The notes: generated by a model not told the origin, from the sequence alone. A DNA stretch of 64,000 bases from Gaiellasilicea sp963784895 (GCA_963784895.1 CAWATM010000017.1:186001-250000), one strand, 5' to 3'; positions 12,614-22,817 are shown, counted from the first letter of the stretch. Program-made: numbers and translations.

Positions 12614-13567
12614 ATGCCGGATCTCGCCGGACGGGTCGCCGACGCCTTCGAGGCTCGCGTCCGCGCGGCCGAGGAGGAGTGGCTCTCGCCGCTCGCCGTC
12701 CGTTCGTACGAGACCCGCGGCAGGCTGCGCGAGGAGGACGAGTGCGGCATCCGAACGCCGTTCCAGCGCGACCGCGACCGGATCGTGCACTCGAAGCCGT
12801 TCCGGCGCCTGAAAGGGAAGACGCAGGTCTTCATCGACCCGGCGGGCGACCACTACCGCACCCGGATCACGCACACGTTGGAGACGACCGGGATCGCCCG
12901 CGTCGTCGCCCGCGCGCTCCGGCTGAACGAAGATCTGACCGAGGCGATCGGGCTCGGCCACGACACCGGGCATCCGCCGTTCGGCCACGCTGGGGAGGAG
13001 CAGCTCGACGCTTGTCTGCGTCGGCACTTCGGCTCCGGCTTCCGCCACAACGAGCAGTCGCTGCGGATCGCGGAAGAGCTCAACCTGACGGACGAGGTCC
13101 GCGACGGCATTCTCACGCACACGGGCGAGCAGGATCCGGCCACGTTCGAAGGGAGGATCGTCCGGCTCGTCGACCGCGTCGCGTACATCAACCACGACAT
13201 CGACGACGCCATCCGCTGGGGGCTGCTGACGCCTGCCGACCTGCCGCGGGCCGAGATCGAGCTGCTCGGCGACACCGGCTCGAAGCGGATCGACACGCTC
13301 GTCCACGACCTGATCGAGACCTCCGAGGCAGCGGGCGAGATCCGCCAGGACGAGGAGGTGGGCGCGGCCATGCTCGCGCTGCGGTCGTTCATGTTCGAGC
13401 GGGTCTACCTCGGGGAGCACGCGCGCGGAGAGCACCTCAAGGCGCACCGGACGATCGCCGCCATCTTCGCCCACCTCGTCGACCGCGGCGACTCCGAGGA
13501 CGAGATCCGCGCATTCATCTCCGGCATGACCGATCGCTTCGCGCTCGACTACGCCGGGCGGCTCTAG
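12614..13567 (+). CDS. dgt: deoxyguanosinetriphosphate triphosphohydrolase-like protein
   Basis: 317 residues. Hydrolyses dNTPs to deoxynucleoside and triphosphate. The HD-domain metal residues are seen in RITHTLE (His87) and LGHDTGHPPFGH (His116-Asp117, His120). PFQRDRDRIVHSKPFRRLKGKTQV is the family N-terminal signature. An open frame extends further upstream, but the ATG at 12614 fits the usual start and has a TACCCT box just before it. The gene lies 3 bases before dnaG, the common dgt-dnaG arrangement in bacteria, linking nucleotide pools with replication. Confidence 0.9.
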   Translation: MPDLAGRVADAFEARVRAAEEEWLSPLAVRSYETRGRLREEDECGIRTPFQRDRDRIVHSKPFRRLKGKTQVFIDPAGDHYRTRITHTLETTGIARVVARALRLNEDLTEAIGLGHDTGHPPFGHAGEEQLDACLRRHFGSGFRHNEQSLRIAEELNLTDEVRDGILTHTGEQDPATFEGRIVRLVDRVAYINHDIDDAIRWGLLTPADLPRAEIELLGDTGSKRIDTLVHDLIETSEAAGEIRQDEEVGAAMLALRSFMFERVYLGEHARGEHLKAHRTIAAIFAHLVDRGDSEDEIRAFISGMTDRFALDYAGRL

Positions 13568-13570
13568 TTC

Positions 13571-15224
13571 GTGGCTCGGATCAAGGAGTCGTCGGTCAGG
13601 GAGGTCGTGTCGGCCTCCGACATGGTGGAGGTCGTCTCCGGCCGCACGCCGCTGCGGAAGGCCGGCGCGCGCTACTCGGGCCGCTGCCCGTTCCACGAGG
13701 AGCGAACGCCGAGCTTCTCGGTCAACCCCGCGGACAAGCTCTACCACTGCTTCGGCTGCGGCAAGGGCGGGGACGTGATCACGTTCGTTCGCGAGACGGA
13801 GAACCTCGACTTCGCCGGCGCGGTCGAATGGCTGGCGGAGCGCTTCCGCGTCACGCTCGAGTACGAGGAGACGTCGCCGCAGCAGGAGGAATCGCGTAAG
13901 CGGCGTGACCGGTTACACGCTGTGCTCGATCAGGCCGCGTCCTTCTACGAGCGCTACCTCTGGGAGTCCGCGGCCGGCGAGCCCGTGCGTGCGTATCTCG
14001 AGAGCCGCGGCCTCGGCGAAGAGGTCTGTCGCGAGTTCCGGCTCGGACTCTCGCCGGGGACGGGCCTCGGCCAGAAGGCGCGTGAGAAAGGCTTCACCAC
14101 CGACGAGCTGCGTGCGGCCGGGCTGACGAACGCGCGCGGCAACGACTACTTTCCGCAGCGGCTGATGTTCCCGCTCGCCGACGCTCGCGGCCGGACGGTC
14201 GGCTTCCAGGCGCGCAAGCTGCACGACGACGACCCGCTCCGGGGGAAGTACGTCAACTCTCCGGAGGGCGAGCTCTTCCACAAGTCGGCGATCCTCTACG
14301 GCCTCCACCTGGCCCGCACGGCGATCGCGAAGCAGGAGCGGGCGGTGGTCGTCGAGGGGAACACGGACGTGATCGCCCTGCGACAGGCCGGCTTCGAGCC
14401 CGTCGTCGCGTCGATGGGAACCGCGTTGACCGAGCGCCAGCTCAAAGAGCTGCAGCGGCTGTCACGGCGGCTCTATCTCTGCTTCGACTCCGACGCCGCC
14501 GGCGAGGACGCCACCCTGCGCGGGATGGAGCTCGCGACGACACTCGGGTTCGACGTCCGTGTCGTGTCGCTGCCGAAGGGCCAGGATCCCGCCGACGCGC
14601 CGGCTGGGTTCGAGCAGCGGCTGGTGGGCGCCGCCAGCTACGTCGTCCATCGGGTGCGGCTCGAGCTCGAGCGCACGCCCGACCGGCAAGAAGCCTTCGT
14701 TCGCGCCCGTGAGGTGCTGGCGAAGGTGGAGGACTCGCCCGAGCGTCAGGACGCATTGCGACTGCTCGCCGACACGCTCGATCTCCCCAGAGAGACGCTG
14801 GCGGGACTGGGGGCGAAGGCGGCTGAGCCGGGGCGCTGCGCGGACGCCCGAGCTGTCGCCGGAGCTCCTCGAGAAGGGCGAGCAGCTCGAACGGCGCGTC
14901 CTCGCCGCGTGCGTCCTCCATCCCGGGCTCGTCACCCTCCTGGCCGAACTGTCCGCCGACCACTTCGACTCGGAGCTGCACCGGCGTTTCCGCGGGCTGC
15001 TCGTCGAAGGCGGGGAGGAGGACGACGCGCTGACGGCCTTGCGCGCCGAGCTCGACGCGCGCGCGGCACGCGAGGCGCTCGACGAGCGGACCGGGAAAGA
15101 GCTCCTGCTCAACCTGCGCGCACGCCGTCTGCGCCGCGAGCTCGCGGGCGCCGAGCTCGAGCGGGTGAAGGAATTGCAGGCCGCGCTGGCGAAGCTGACG
15201 GAAGCAGCACAGGAGATTCACTAA
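13571..15224 (+). CDS. dnaG: DNA primase, frameshifted
   Basis: Makes RNA primers at the replication fork. The zinc-binding domain has CPFH...CFGC (Cys39, His42, Cys60, Cys63). The TOPRIM core shows VVVEGNTDVIALRQAG and YLCFDSDAAGEDA. Near 14835-14850, beside a GGGG run, the frame shifts by one base. The C-terminal helicase-binding part (ELSPELLEKGEQLERRVLAACVLHP onward) continues in the next frame to TAA at 15222. DnaG is essential, so this break is best explained as a sequencing indel. The joined length of about 550 residues is normal for a primase without a long tail. The start GTG follows dgt by 3 bases. Confidence 0.9.
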
Positions 15225-15318
15225 CCCTCCCTTGCCGTCCGACCGTCAAGTTTAGGCTTGCTAGTGTCGATGTTCCAGGTAGCACCACGGACCCCCCGAT
15301 TCACCCGCTTGCCGCCTG

Positions 15319-16334
15319 ATGGATGTCCTAAGCCGTTCACTTGCCGTTCTCGCGCTGGTCTGCGCCGTTGCCGCAGGCACCCTCGGCGGGAGCACCTCGA
15401 ATGCAGGCGCAGCAGCCACTGCGGGCGACTGCACCCCCGGCGCCGACTGGGGCACGTCACGAGACGACCTCGCGGCCCAGACGATCAGCCTCGTCAACTC
15501 CCACCGCGCCACGCTGGGGCTGCGGCCACTCGCCGTCGGATCGGCCTTGCAGGCATCAGCCGTGTGGAAGGCCCGGCACATGGCGAAGTACGGCTACATG
15601 GCGCACGCCGATCCCGCTCCGCCGGTCGCCCGCAGCGCAGCCGAGCGGATGGCCGCCTGCGGAGTCAGCGGCAGCTGGGGTGAGAACATCGCCGCCGGCT
15701 ACCCGACACCCGCGTCCGTCGTCAACGGTTGGCTCAACTCGCCCGGGCACCGCGCGAACATCGAGAACGCGAGCTACACGGCGATCGGCTCGGGCGCGGC
15801 CGCGAGCGGCTCGGGTCAGCTCTACTGGGCGCATACCTTCAGCACGTCCGGGGGCAGCGCGCCCGCCCCGCCTCCCGCACCCGTTCCGGTGCCCCCGCCT
15901 CCGGCGCCAATCCCGGTGCCGCCGCCGCCTCCGACGACGCCCCCGCCGACGCCGAAGCCGCCCCCGCCGCCGCCCGCGCAGCCCGGCAGCCACCACCTCC
16001 GGCGCAGCCGGGCGTAAAGGCCGCGTCCGCCGCGAGCCCGATCAGCTTCAAGGCGCTGACCCTGACGCCACGGCGACCGACTGCGGGGAACGTGCTCAGG
16101 AGCAAGGTCATCGTTCTGAAGCGTGGGGCGCGCCTGAAGTCGGGGCACGTGTTCTGTAGCGCACGCCTCGACGGGCGTCCGCTGGAGGTGGTGACCCGGC
16201 GCCTGCGTTCCGGCTCGGCGATCTGCGCGTGGAAGATTCCGCCCACCGCGCGCGGCCGGACGATCAGCGCGGCGATGGTCGTGCAGCAAGGCCGCCTGTG
16301 GGCGAAGACGCCGTTCCGCGCCAACGTCTCCTGA
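15319..16334 (+). CDS. exported CAP/SCP-like domain protein with C-terminal domain, frameshifted
   Basis: The signal peptide MDVLSRSLAVLALVCAVAAG is followed by a CAP domain: LVNSHRATLGLRPL, MAHADP, WGENIAAGY and WLNSPGHRANIEN (about residues 52-160). These are the conserved motifs of bacterial SCP/YkwD proteins, which are secreted and of mostly unknown activity. A Pro-rich linker follows. Near 15960-15985 the frame breaks in repeated CCG/CCC. In the other frame the linker continues and leads to a small C-terminal domain (SFKALTLTPRRPTAGN, VFCSARLDGRPL, FRANVS) ending at 16334. A one-base deletion in the proline repeats explains it. It starts the exported-protein region. Confidence 0.75.
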
Positions 16335-16344
16335 TCTGCCCGAC

Positions 16345-16421
16345 GGCGCCCAAAGCAGGGTCTAGGAGGCCGAGGAGGCTCTAAAGGGTGAGGCCACGGT
16401 TGCCGATAGCCACTCCGTGGC
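16345..16421 (+). promoter_or_regulatory. structured leader of the subtilase gene, possible riboswitch
   Basis: The 82-base gap before the protease contains CAAAGCAGGGTCTA and GAGGCCACGGTTGCCGAT, which resemble the second half of c-di-GMP-I (GEMM) riboswitches. GCCACGG (16393-16399) can pair with CCGTGGC (16415-16421), which contains the GTG start codon, so the hairpin would hide the start. The first GEMM hairpin (GGCAAACC) is not seen, so this is only a suggestion. Confidence 0.25.
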
Positions 16422-17607
16422 AGCCGGCCTTCACCGCTTCCTGTCTGGCGTGCTCCCGGTCGCCGGAGCGGTTGCGCTCCTCGCCGGCGGCCCGGTGAAC
16501 GCTCACGAGGACGAGGCCGTGACCGCAACGGTCTCCGGCGCAGGCAAGAAGCCCCCGCCGGTGTTGCGCTCGACCCAGAAGGCGGGCAAGGCCAGCAAGG
16601 TCTCGGTGAAGCGAGTCGCGAAGAAGCGACCCGCCAAGGCCAAGCCGCCCGTCAAACGCGCTGCCCCGCAGTCGCCGGTCGGGCCTCTCGAGCCGGCGGC
16701 GCCCAACGACCCCCTCTGGAGCAGGTCGTGGTCACTCTCGAAGACGAACGCACCCGAGGCGTGGAAGGTCACGACGGGCGCTGCCGAAACGGTCGTCGCG
16801 ATCCTCGACACCGGCATCGACCTCTCACATCCCGATCTGCAGGGCTCGTTCGTCCAGGGGTACGACGCCGTCAACCGCGACGGCGACCCGAGCGACGACC
16901 ACGGCCACGGCACCATGGTCGCCGGCATCGTCGCGGCGCGCGCCAACAACGGCCTCGGCGGGGTTGGCGCATGCTCCTCCTGCTCGTTGATGCCGGTGAA
17001 GGTGATCGGCGGCAACGGCGCCGGCAGCGCAGCGGACATTGCCGACGGGATCCGCTGGGCCGCCGATCACGGTGCGAGCGTGATCAACATGAGCTTCGTG
17101 CTCAGCGGCCCGGATGACGGCGTCGCTCAGGCGATCGCATTCGCTCAGGAACGCGGGGTCCTCGTCGTCGCTGCGGCGGGGAACGCAGGTACCGCCGACA
17201 CCACCTTCCCCGCCGCCCACCCGGGCGTCCTCAGCGTGGCAGGCACCGACCCGTCCGACGGGCGGTACGACTGGTCGAGCTTCGGCGGCTGGGTCCGGCT
17301 CGCGGCGCCCGGTTGCAGCGTGACGACCGCCGCGGGCGGGGGGTACGGAGACTTCTGCGGAACGTCTTCGGCGACTGCGCTTGTCTCCGGCGTCGCTGGT
17401 CTCGTCCGCTCCGTCGCGCCGAGCTTGACGGCGAACGCCCTCGAGCAGACGCTCTCCGCGAACGCGTTCCGGGTCGGCGACTTCGTCACGGCCGGACGGG
17501 TCGACGTCGGAGCGGCGGTGGGCTCACTCCGGGCCGAACGCGCGACCCCGAGCTCCCCTCCGGCGAGCGCCGGCGAGCTGTCGGCCACCGGCATCTCCTC
17601 GGAATAG
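16417..17607 (+). CDS. secreted S8 family (subtilisin-like) serine protease
   Basis: 396 residues. Signal peptide (to about residue 29), a Lys/Pro-rich segment up to about 95, then the peptidase S8 domain. Catalytic triad: Asp131 (ILDTGID), His164 (HGTMVAG) and Ser317 (GTSSA). The Asn of the oxyanion hole is in AAAGNAG. Cysteines occur in ACSSCS and near the active Ser. It cleaves proteins outside the cell; the target is unknown. It follows the CAP gene and converges with a small anchored protein. Two other S8 proteases lie at 20.8 and 48.7 kb. Confidence 0.9.
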   Translation: MAAGLHRFLSGVLPVAGAVALLAGGPVNAHEDEAVTATVSGAGKKPPPVLRSTQKAGKASKVSVKRVAKKRPAKAKPPVKRAAPQSPVGPLEPAAPNDPLWSRSWSLSKTNAPEAWKVTTGAAETVVAILDTGIDLSHPDLQGSFVQGYDAVNRDGDPSDDHGHGTMVAGIVAARANNGLGGVGACSSCSLMPVKVIGGNGAGSAADIADGIRWAADHGASVINMSFVLSGPDDGVAQAIAFAQERGVLVVAAAGNAGTADTTFPAAHPGVLSVAGTDPSDGRYDWSSFGGWVRLAAPGCSVTTAAGGGYGDFCGTSSATALVSGVAGLVRSVAPSLTANALEQTLSANAFRVGDFVTAGRVDVGAAVGSLRAERATPSSPPASAGELSATGISSE

Positions 17608-17618
17608 CAGCTCTCGCT

Positions 17619-18005
17619 CTAGCCGCGGCTGAAGCCTTGCAAGCAGCCGTCGCGGCCGTCGACGAGCGCGTCCTGCCCGGCATCGAACTGTCGCGCCCAC
17701 GCTTCGGCGACGGCTCGGGCGACGTTCTCCTCCGTCTCGACGGCCACGTTGTACTTGCCGGCGAGCCTCGCGACGTCGTATGACGCGCATTCGCTGAAGG
17801 CCCGTTCGAAGACCAGCGTCTGCACCTCCTCGGGAGTCGGCAGCGTCGAGAGTGGCGGCCCGGTCGCGACCCGGTTCGTCGCCGCCCCGGTCGTCGCCGC
17901 ATCGTCGTCCCCCGAGAGCCGGTCGCCCGAAGCGACGCCGATCAGTAAGCCCAGTGCGAGCAGGATCCCCAGGGCGATCGAGATGCGGCGAACCCGGCTG
18001 CTCAC
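17619..18005 (-). CDS. small membrane-anchored protein of unknown function
   Basis: 128 residues, not recognised. One N-terminal membrane segment (ISIALGILLALGLLIGVASG) is followed by a Thr/Ala linker and a soluble domain with LVFERAFSECASYDVARLAGKYNV, containing two Cys. The GTG at 18005 is preferred over an upstream GTG at 18038 because GGGGGGAA sits 7 bases before it. It converges with the protease gene with an 11-base gap. A role as a protease partner is possible but nothing in the sequence shows it. Confidence 0.55.
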   Translation of the reverse strand: MSSRVRRISIALGILLALGLLIGVASGDRLSGDDDAATTGAATNRVATGPPLSTLPTPEEVQTLVFERAFSECASYDVARLAGKYNVAVETEENVARAVAEAWARQFDAGQDALVDGRDGCLQGFSRG

Positions 18006-18042
18006 GTTGAAGTTCCCCCCGTTCGAGATTGAAGCCACGAGA

Positions 18043-18074
18043 GAGGAGGGGCCCGCCGGTGCGGGCCCCTCCTC
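18043..18074 (-). terminator. GC-rich hairpin downstream of the Ig-like protein gene
   Basis: A perfect 14-bp stem GAGGAGGGGCCCGC/GCGGGCCCCTCCTC with loop CGGT. It begins 25 bases after the stop codon of the large minus-strand gene. It lacks a clear T run. Confidence 0.6.
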
Positions 18075-18098
18075 GTCTATCTGGCGGTTCGAGAAGCG

Positions 18099-20446
18099 CT
18101 AGCGAGCGAGCGCGACCCTCACCGTCCGGACGTGCTTGCTGACCTGCAGGTTGGCGACCCGGACGGCCGCGTTCGTGCGAATCGTGCGCACGACCGGCTT
18201 GGTCGCCTTCCCAGTCCGCATCACGAGCGTGATCCGGACCTTCGCGGTCTTGGCCGCGCCGTTGACGCGCACGACCAGGTACCGCTTGCCGCCCTTGAAC
18301 ACGAGCCGCGCGGACGTCAGCTTGAGAGCTGCCGCCTTGGCGGCCGGCTTCGCCGCCGGCGTCTGAGCTGCAGGCACCGGTGCGCCAGCGAGGCTGACGA
18401 CCGTCGCCGTCGTCACGGGATCGTGGCGACCGTGCCGCCCGTGCCGCCCGTGCCGCCGGTGCCGCCCGTGGTGCCGGGACGACGTCGGAACCGGAGCTGC
18501 GACGCAGGCTGCGTTGTCGGTCGGAAGGGTGACACCGTCACCCGCGAAGCGGATGCAGCGGACACGCTGGACGCCGAACCCGAAGTTGCGGGTGCCGACG
18601 TTCTCAGCGTCGATGTCGACGAGACCCGGGAGGGTGCTCTTGACCTCGATACCGGCCTGGCCGAGAGCGTTCGTCCGGAGGACGACCTCGTTGTCGGTCT
18701 CCGAGACGAAGCCCTGGCCGCGGGTGTCGAACGGCAGCAAGCACGAGGCTCGCCGCGGTGATCAGGCCGCGAGGCTCACGCGTGAACGACACTTCCGCGC
18801 CCACGACAGGATTGCCGCGGATGTCGCGGATCGTCTCGACGCAGAAGGCCACGATCGGCGTCTTCGGGACGCAGTCGAGGCTCTTGCCAGCGAGATGCAG
18901 CAGCTGCTTCGTCAGCGGGGTTGCATTGATCGGCCGCTGAGCCTGCTCGAACGGCAGCTCGGCCTGAGCCGAGATGGTCGCCGTCCCTGCGAGCCGCGGC
19001 GTCGTGCCGATCTCGCCGAGGTCGCACAGGCCGTTGGCATCCGCCGTCAGGCGGAGGCCGACGTCAGGCGTGAAGCGGACGATCGCCTCGCCGTGCTCAT
19101 CCGTGTACACCGACGCGCTGGCGAAGCCGCGCGGGTGGATGATCGGTCCGGACCGCCGGGTTGATCTGACCCGAACCACCGACGTCCCGACAGATGTTGC
19201 TGGTGCTCGGGAGGTTCGTCGTGTTGAGCAGATCCCAGTAGTGGTACAGACCGTCTCGATCTGGAAGCCCGGGAAGTTGTTCGCGAGCCTCACCGTAGAC
19301 GCCGGATGACGTCTGCGGTGCCGCGGTCGCCGGGATGTACGCACCGGAGAACGGCGCATACAGGTTGTGCGCATTGTTCGGGAACGCAGCCGAGGCAGCG
19401 CCCGTCCCGTTGCGGCTGTAGATCACGTGCTTGTCGGCGGCCGCGAGCGCCCCGAAGGCACCCGAGACGCCAACGTCGATGCGCAGCGCCGGCATCGGCG
19501 CGTCGCCGGCGTCGATCACGCCGTCAGGCAGGTACGACGTGGCCGGGCGGAGCGGGTCGAACGGGCCCACGGTGGGGTTCGTGAACCCGAGCGGTCCGCG
19601 AGAACGCGCCGAGCTCGCCGCCGCCGTAGCAGTTGTCCACTGCCTCGCGGAGACCGGCGGGCAGGCCGCAGCCGGATCCGGCAACGTGGCCTTCCCGGTT
19701 GGTCTGGTCGTCGTGGATGTCCCAACCGCTGATGTCCTCAGCGTCGGCCGCGCTGGTGCCGTACAGGCCTGCCAGCGTCGCCCAGTCCTGCGGCAGCGTC
19801 GCCATGTCGCCGGGAACGTCACCCGCGTAGTTGTTCCCGAGCGGGAAGCTACCGGTGACATCGACCTGGAAGTAGCCGTCCTGGAAGCAGCCCTGGCAAC
19901 CAGGTGCGGGGCTGCAGTCGACCGGCGCGAAGATGCCGTCGCCGAGCCGGATCGCCGACAACGAGGCCGGGGATCTCGTCACTCGCGAGCTCGTCGAGAG
20001 CCGGCGCGTTCATCGTCATCCAGATGACGAGGAAGTCGTGGGTGAAGTTCCCCGACGACGCCCGCGTCTCGAGCTTGATCTTCGCCAGACCCGGCTTTTC
20101 CGAGGCGACGATGATGTCGTAGCAGGTACGACCCGCCTGCTCGCCGGCGCCGGCAAAGCCCGGCCGGCTCTGAGCGTTGGACGGGAAGTAGCTCGGCTGG
20201 ATGGTCGCAAAGCCCGACCAGTCGACGGTGTTGAAGTCGCCAACGCCGCCGAGAGCATGCAAGGTCGCTCGGCACACACTTGACGAGCCGGACCTTCTCG
20301 CCGACCCAGGCGACGTACGGAACGTTCGTCGTCTGCGGGTCAGCGAGTGCTGGCCCAGCCCCTGCCGACGCCGGACCCGACATCGCCAGGGCGGCGAGCG
20401 CCCCCAGCGAAGCGAGTACCAGCACCAGCTTCAGTTTTGTACGCAT
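18099..20446 (-). pseudogene. large exported protein with Ig-like (Big_1-type) segments, broken by about six frameshifts
   Basis: It starts at 20446 with a signal peptide (MRTKLKLVLVLASLGALAALA), ATG preceded by GGGGGAA at 8 bases. Coding-like segments then continue in changing frames with breaks near 20275, 19980, 19610, 19285, 19180 and 18740, to a stop at 18099. Recognisable pieces include VYTDEHGEAIVRFTPDVGL and RDIRGNPVVGAEVSF...NALGQAGIEVKST, which resemble bacterial Ig-like group 1 domains, a His/Arg/Gly-rich linker (RHHGRHRRHGRHGRHGRH) and a C-terminal beta domain rich in Lys/Arg. Joined it would be about 780 residues. Function unknown. The break density is far above that of its neighbours, so a true pseudogene is possible as well as local poor sequence. 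Confidence 0.6.
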
Positions 20447-20773
20447 ATTGGTGTTTCCCCCACTCGTAGATACCCAAAGGATGTGTTGCGGATGAACCAG
20501 ACACAGCTCTGACCTTCGATACGGCTCTCCCCCGCACGTCCTCCTTTCCGGTCAGCCGATGTCGGCGAATTAGCGGTTACGCAACACTTGGTTGTAAACC
20601 CTCGGAGGCCTTGAGGCAAGGGCTCCGCGGGTAGGTTTCGGGCCAGGAAATCGGGGGCGCGGAAGCAGGAAAACCCACCCGGAAAACAGGTTTAAACCCC
20701 GGCAGACCCTGATAACGGGTGGTATTCGTCGAAGCCCCTTCCGCCCGGCCCGTTTCGCTCTACACTCGGGCCG
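20447..20773. other. divergent intergenic region, no gene seen
   Basis: 327 bases between two divergent exported-protein genes. It holds the GGGGGAA ribosome site of the minus gene (20455-20461), a GGTTTAAACC palindrome (about 20688), GC-poor patches and a TACACT box (20761-20766) 7 bases before the ATG of the plus gene, which would make that transcript leaderless. No small gene or RNA family was recognised. Confidence 0.5.
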
Positions 20774-22066
20774 ATGAAGCGGCTGCTGCTGATGGGCCTG
20801 GCGACGCTTGCGCTCACCGGCGATGTCGCGGCTGGCGCCGTCCAACCGAACGATCCGGCCTGGGCTGATCAGCTCGGTGCGCGTCAGATCGGGCTGCCGC
20901 AGGTGTGGGAGACGACGACGGGCGACGCCGGCGTCGTGATCGCGACCGTCGACACGGGCGCCAACGGGATCCCCGACCTCGAGGGTGCCTTCGTCCCCGG
21001 CTACGACTTCGTCGACAACGACTTCGAACCGCAGGACACGCATGCGGGCGGCCACGGGTCGCGCGTCGCCAGCGTGATCGCCGCGCGGGGGAACAACCAG
21101 ATCGGGATGGCCGGCTACTGCTGGGGCTGCCGGGTGATGCCGATCCGTGTGAGCGCGAACGGGTCGGCGAGCCCCGCCCGGATCGCCGTCGGGATCAGGT
21201 ACGCGGTCGACCGCGGCGCGCGGATCATCAACGTCAGCCTCAGCCATGCGGGCAGCCCCGACGCGGCGGAGGCGGCCGCAGTGGCGTACGCGATCGAGCG
21301 CGACGTGATCGTGGTCGCGTCGGCGGGGAACGCCGGCACGGAGACGCCCCAGTACCCGGCGGCGTATCCGGGCGTGCTCGCAGTCGGTGCAAGCGACGAC
21401 CTCGACGAGCTCTACTTCTGGTCGAGCCGCGGCCCCTGGGTGAGCTTGACGGCTCCGGGCTGCCAGATGGTCACCGACTGGCAGACCCCGCCGGGAACGA
21501 TCTGCGGGACCTCGTTCACACCGGCAGTAGTGGCGGCCCTCGCGGGGCTCCTGCTCTCGAAGAATCCGGCGCTCACGGGCAGCCAGGTCGTGGCGGCGCT
21601 CCGCGTGACCGCCCGGCCGGTGATCGGTGTGGCCTACGGCCGGGTCGACCCGGTCGCCGCTCTCCGCTGGCTCGGACTGCTGGCGCCGACGGCCGCCAGT
21701 CCCGCCGAGGCGACGCCGCCGCCGGCAACCGCGACGCCGCGTGTCCCGACGCCGGCGCCGGGCCAGCTGTACACGCGGCAGACACTCTTCGAGACCGGCA
21801 CCTTCAAGCGCGGGTTCCGGTCGACGTTCCGCGTCGGGAGAGGGCGATTCGAGATGCAGCTGCTGACGCCGCTCGCATCGACGTGCTCCCTCTCCCTCAG
21901 CAAGCCGGGCGAGCTGACCGTCGCAGCGCCGGCCGTCAAGAACCTGATCAGCCTCTCCGTCCGCGTCACTGCCGGCCGGTACACCGCGGCGGTGCAATGC
22001 AGCGGTGCCCGGACTCGGCAGTACTCGTTGGGCGTCATCGCGATGTTCCCTCGAGGCTTCCCCTAG
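20774..22066 (+). CDS. secreted S8 family serine protease with C-terminal domain
   Basis: 430 residues. Signal peptide (about 1-21), then the S8 catalytic domain starting almost at once with no propeptide: Asp60 (VDTGANG), His94 (GGHGSRVAS) and Ser247 (CGTSFTPAV). SAGNAGTETP carries the oxyanion Asn. Cysteines in GYCWGCR mirror ACSSCS of the protease at 16.4 kb, so the two are paralogues. A Pro/Thr/Ala linker (about 305-335) leads to a 100-residue beta domain ending at the stop. It is secreted; the target is unknown. Its last 32 bases overlap the end of the convergent LuxR-type gene. Confidence 0.9.
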   Translation: MKRLLLMGLATLALTGDVAAGAVQPNDPAWADQLGARQIGLPQVWETTTGDAGVVIATVDTGANGIPDLEGAFVPGYDFVDNDFEPQDTHAGGHGSRVASVIAARGNNQIGMAGYCWGCRVMPIRVSANGSASPARIAVGIRYAVDRGARIINVSLSHAGSPDAAEAAAVAYAIERDVIVVASAGNAGTETPQYPAAYPGVLAVGASDDLDELYFWSSRGPWVSLTAPGCQMVTDWQTPPGTICGTSFTPAVVAALAGLLLSKNPALTGSQVVAALRVTARPVIGVAYGRVDPVAALRWLGLLAPTAASPAEATPPPATATPRVPTPAPGQLYTRQTLFETGTFKRGFRSTFRVGRGRFEMQLLTPLASTCSLSLSKPGELTVAAPAVKNLISLSVRVTAGRYTAAVQCSGARTRQYSLGVIAMFPRGFP

Positions 22067-22817
22067 GCTTCCGCGAGCTCGGTCGCGGGCTCCGGAGCGG
22101 GACGAGCGCGCGCGACACATCGCCGTGCCCGTTGCCTTCACTCGCCGCGCCCGCGGTGTCGTGCTCCACGACCACGTCGAGGAGGCCGTTCTCACGCGCC
22201 CAGCGCGCCGCCTCGAAGCGGCTGCGGACGCCGAGCTTGCGGTAGATGTTCGCGAGGTGGAACTTGACCGTCTGGTCGGCGACCCAGAGGATCTCAGCGA
22301 CCTGGCGGTTCGAACGTCCCCCCGAGACGAGCTGCAGGATCTCCAGCTCGCGCCGGGTCAACTTGCGCAGAACCTCCTTGTCGGTCGCCGCGACAGCCCG
22401 CGCCTGCGGGGCTGCGAGGTAGACCGACGGCTCGAAGGCCTGCCGGATCGCGGTCGCGATCGCCTCCGGGTCTGACGTCTTCAGGACGTAGGCCGACGCA
22501 CCGCAGTCGAAGGCGGCGTCGATCACGCCGCGGTCGTCCGTGCCCGAGAGGACGATCGTCGTCAGTTCAGGGACTCGGTCGCGGCCGGTCGAGATGATCC
22601 GGAACGCAGCCTCCAGCCCTTCCGGCAGGTTGACCTCCAGCACGAGCAGATCCGGCTGATGCTCCTGTAGGAGCGTCTCCGCTGTCCCCGTCGTCGTTGC
22701 CGCGCCGACGAGGTCGATGTCGAACCGGGCGAGCAGCGTCGACAACGCCGTGTGACACAGCGGATGCGGGTCGAGCGCCACTGCCTTCCTTCGTGGTCTG
22801 TCGAAATTGTGCTTCAT
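22035..22817 (-). CDS. LuxR/NarL-type regulator with degenerate receiver domain
   Basis: 260 residues. A receiver-like N-terminal domain is followed by a LuxR helix-turn-helix (LTRRELEILQLVSGGRSNRQ...ADQTVKFHLANIYRKL, about residues 150-210) that binds DNA. The usual phospho-accepting Asp is Glu61 (LLVLEVNLP), and the acidic pair at the end of beta-1 is reduced to one Asp (ALDPHP, Asp16). It probably does not work by phosphorylation, or mimics the phosphorylated state. The conserved Lys is present (YVLKTSD). No histidine kinase is nearby. GGAGGA precedes the ATG. It converges with an S8 protease; the second such regulator (51.2 kb) is also beside an S8 protease. Confidence 0.85.
   Translation of the reverse strand: MKHNFDRPRRKAVALDPHPLCHTALSTLLARFDIDLVGAATTTGTAETLLQEHQPDLLVLEVNLPEGLEAAFRIISTGRDRVPELTTIVLSGTDDRGVIDAAFDCGASAYVLKTSDPEAIATAIRQAFEPSVYLAAPQARAVAATDKEVLRKLTRRELEILQLVSGGRSNRQVAEILWVADQTVKFHLANIYRKLGVRSRFEAARWARENGLLDVVVEHDTAGAASEGNGHGDVSRALVPLRSPRPSSRKPRGSLEGTSR

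Noticed and set aside
13571..15224. Programmed frameshift in dnaG
   Set aside because: No slippery heptamer with downstream structure, and many unrelated genes show the same kind of break, so sequencing error is simpler.
20455..20461. ydaO (c-di-AMP) riboswitch because of GGGGGAA
   Set aside because: The motif lies immediately before the start codon as a ribosome site and the other conserved blocks of ydaO are absent.
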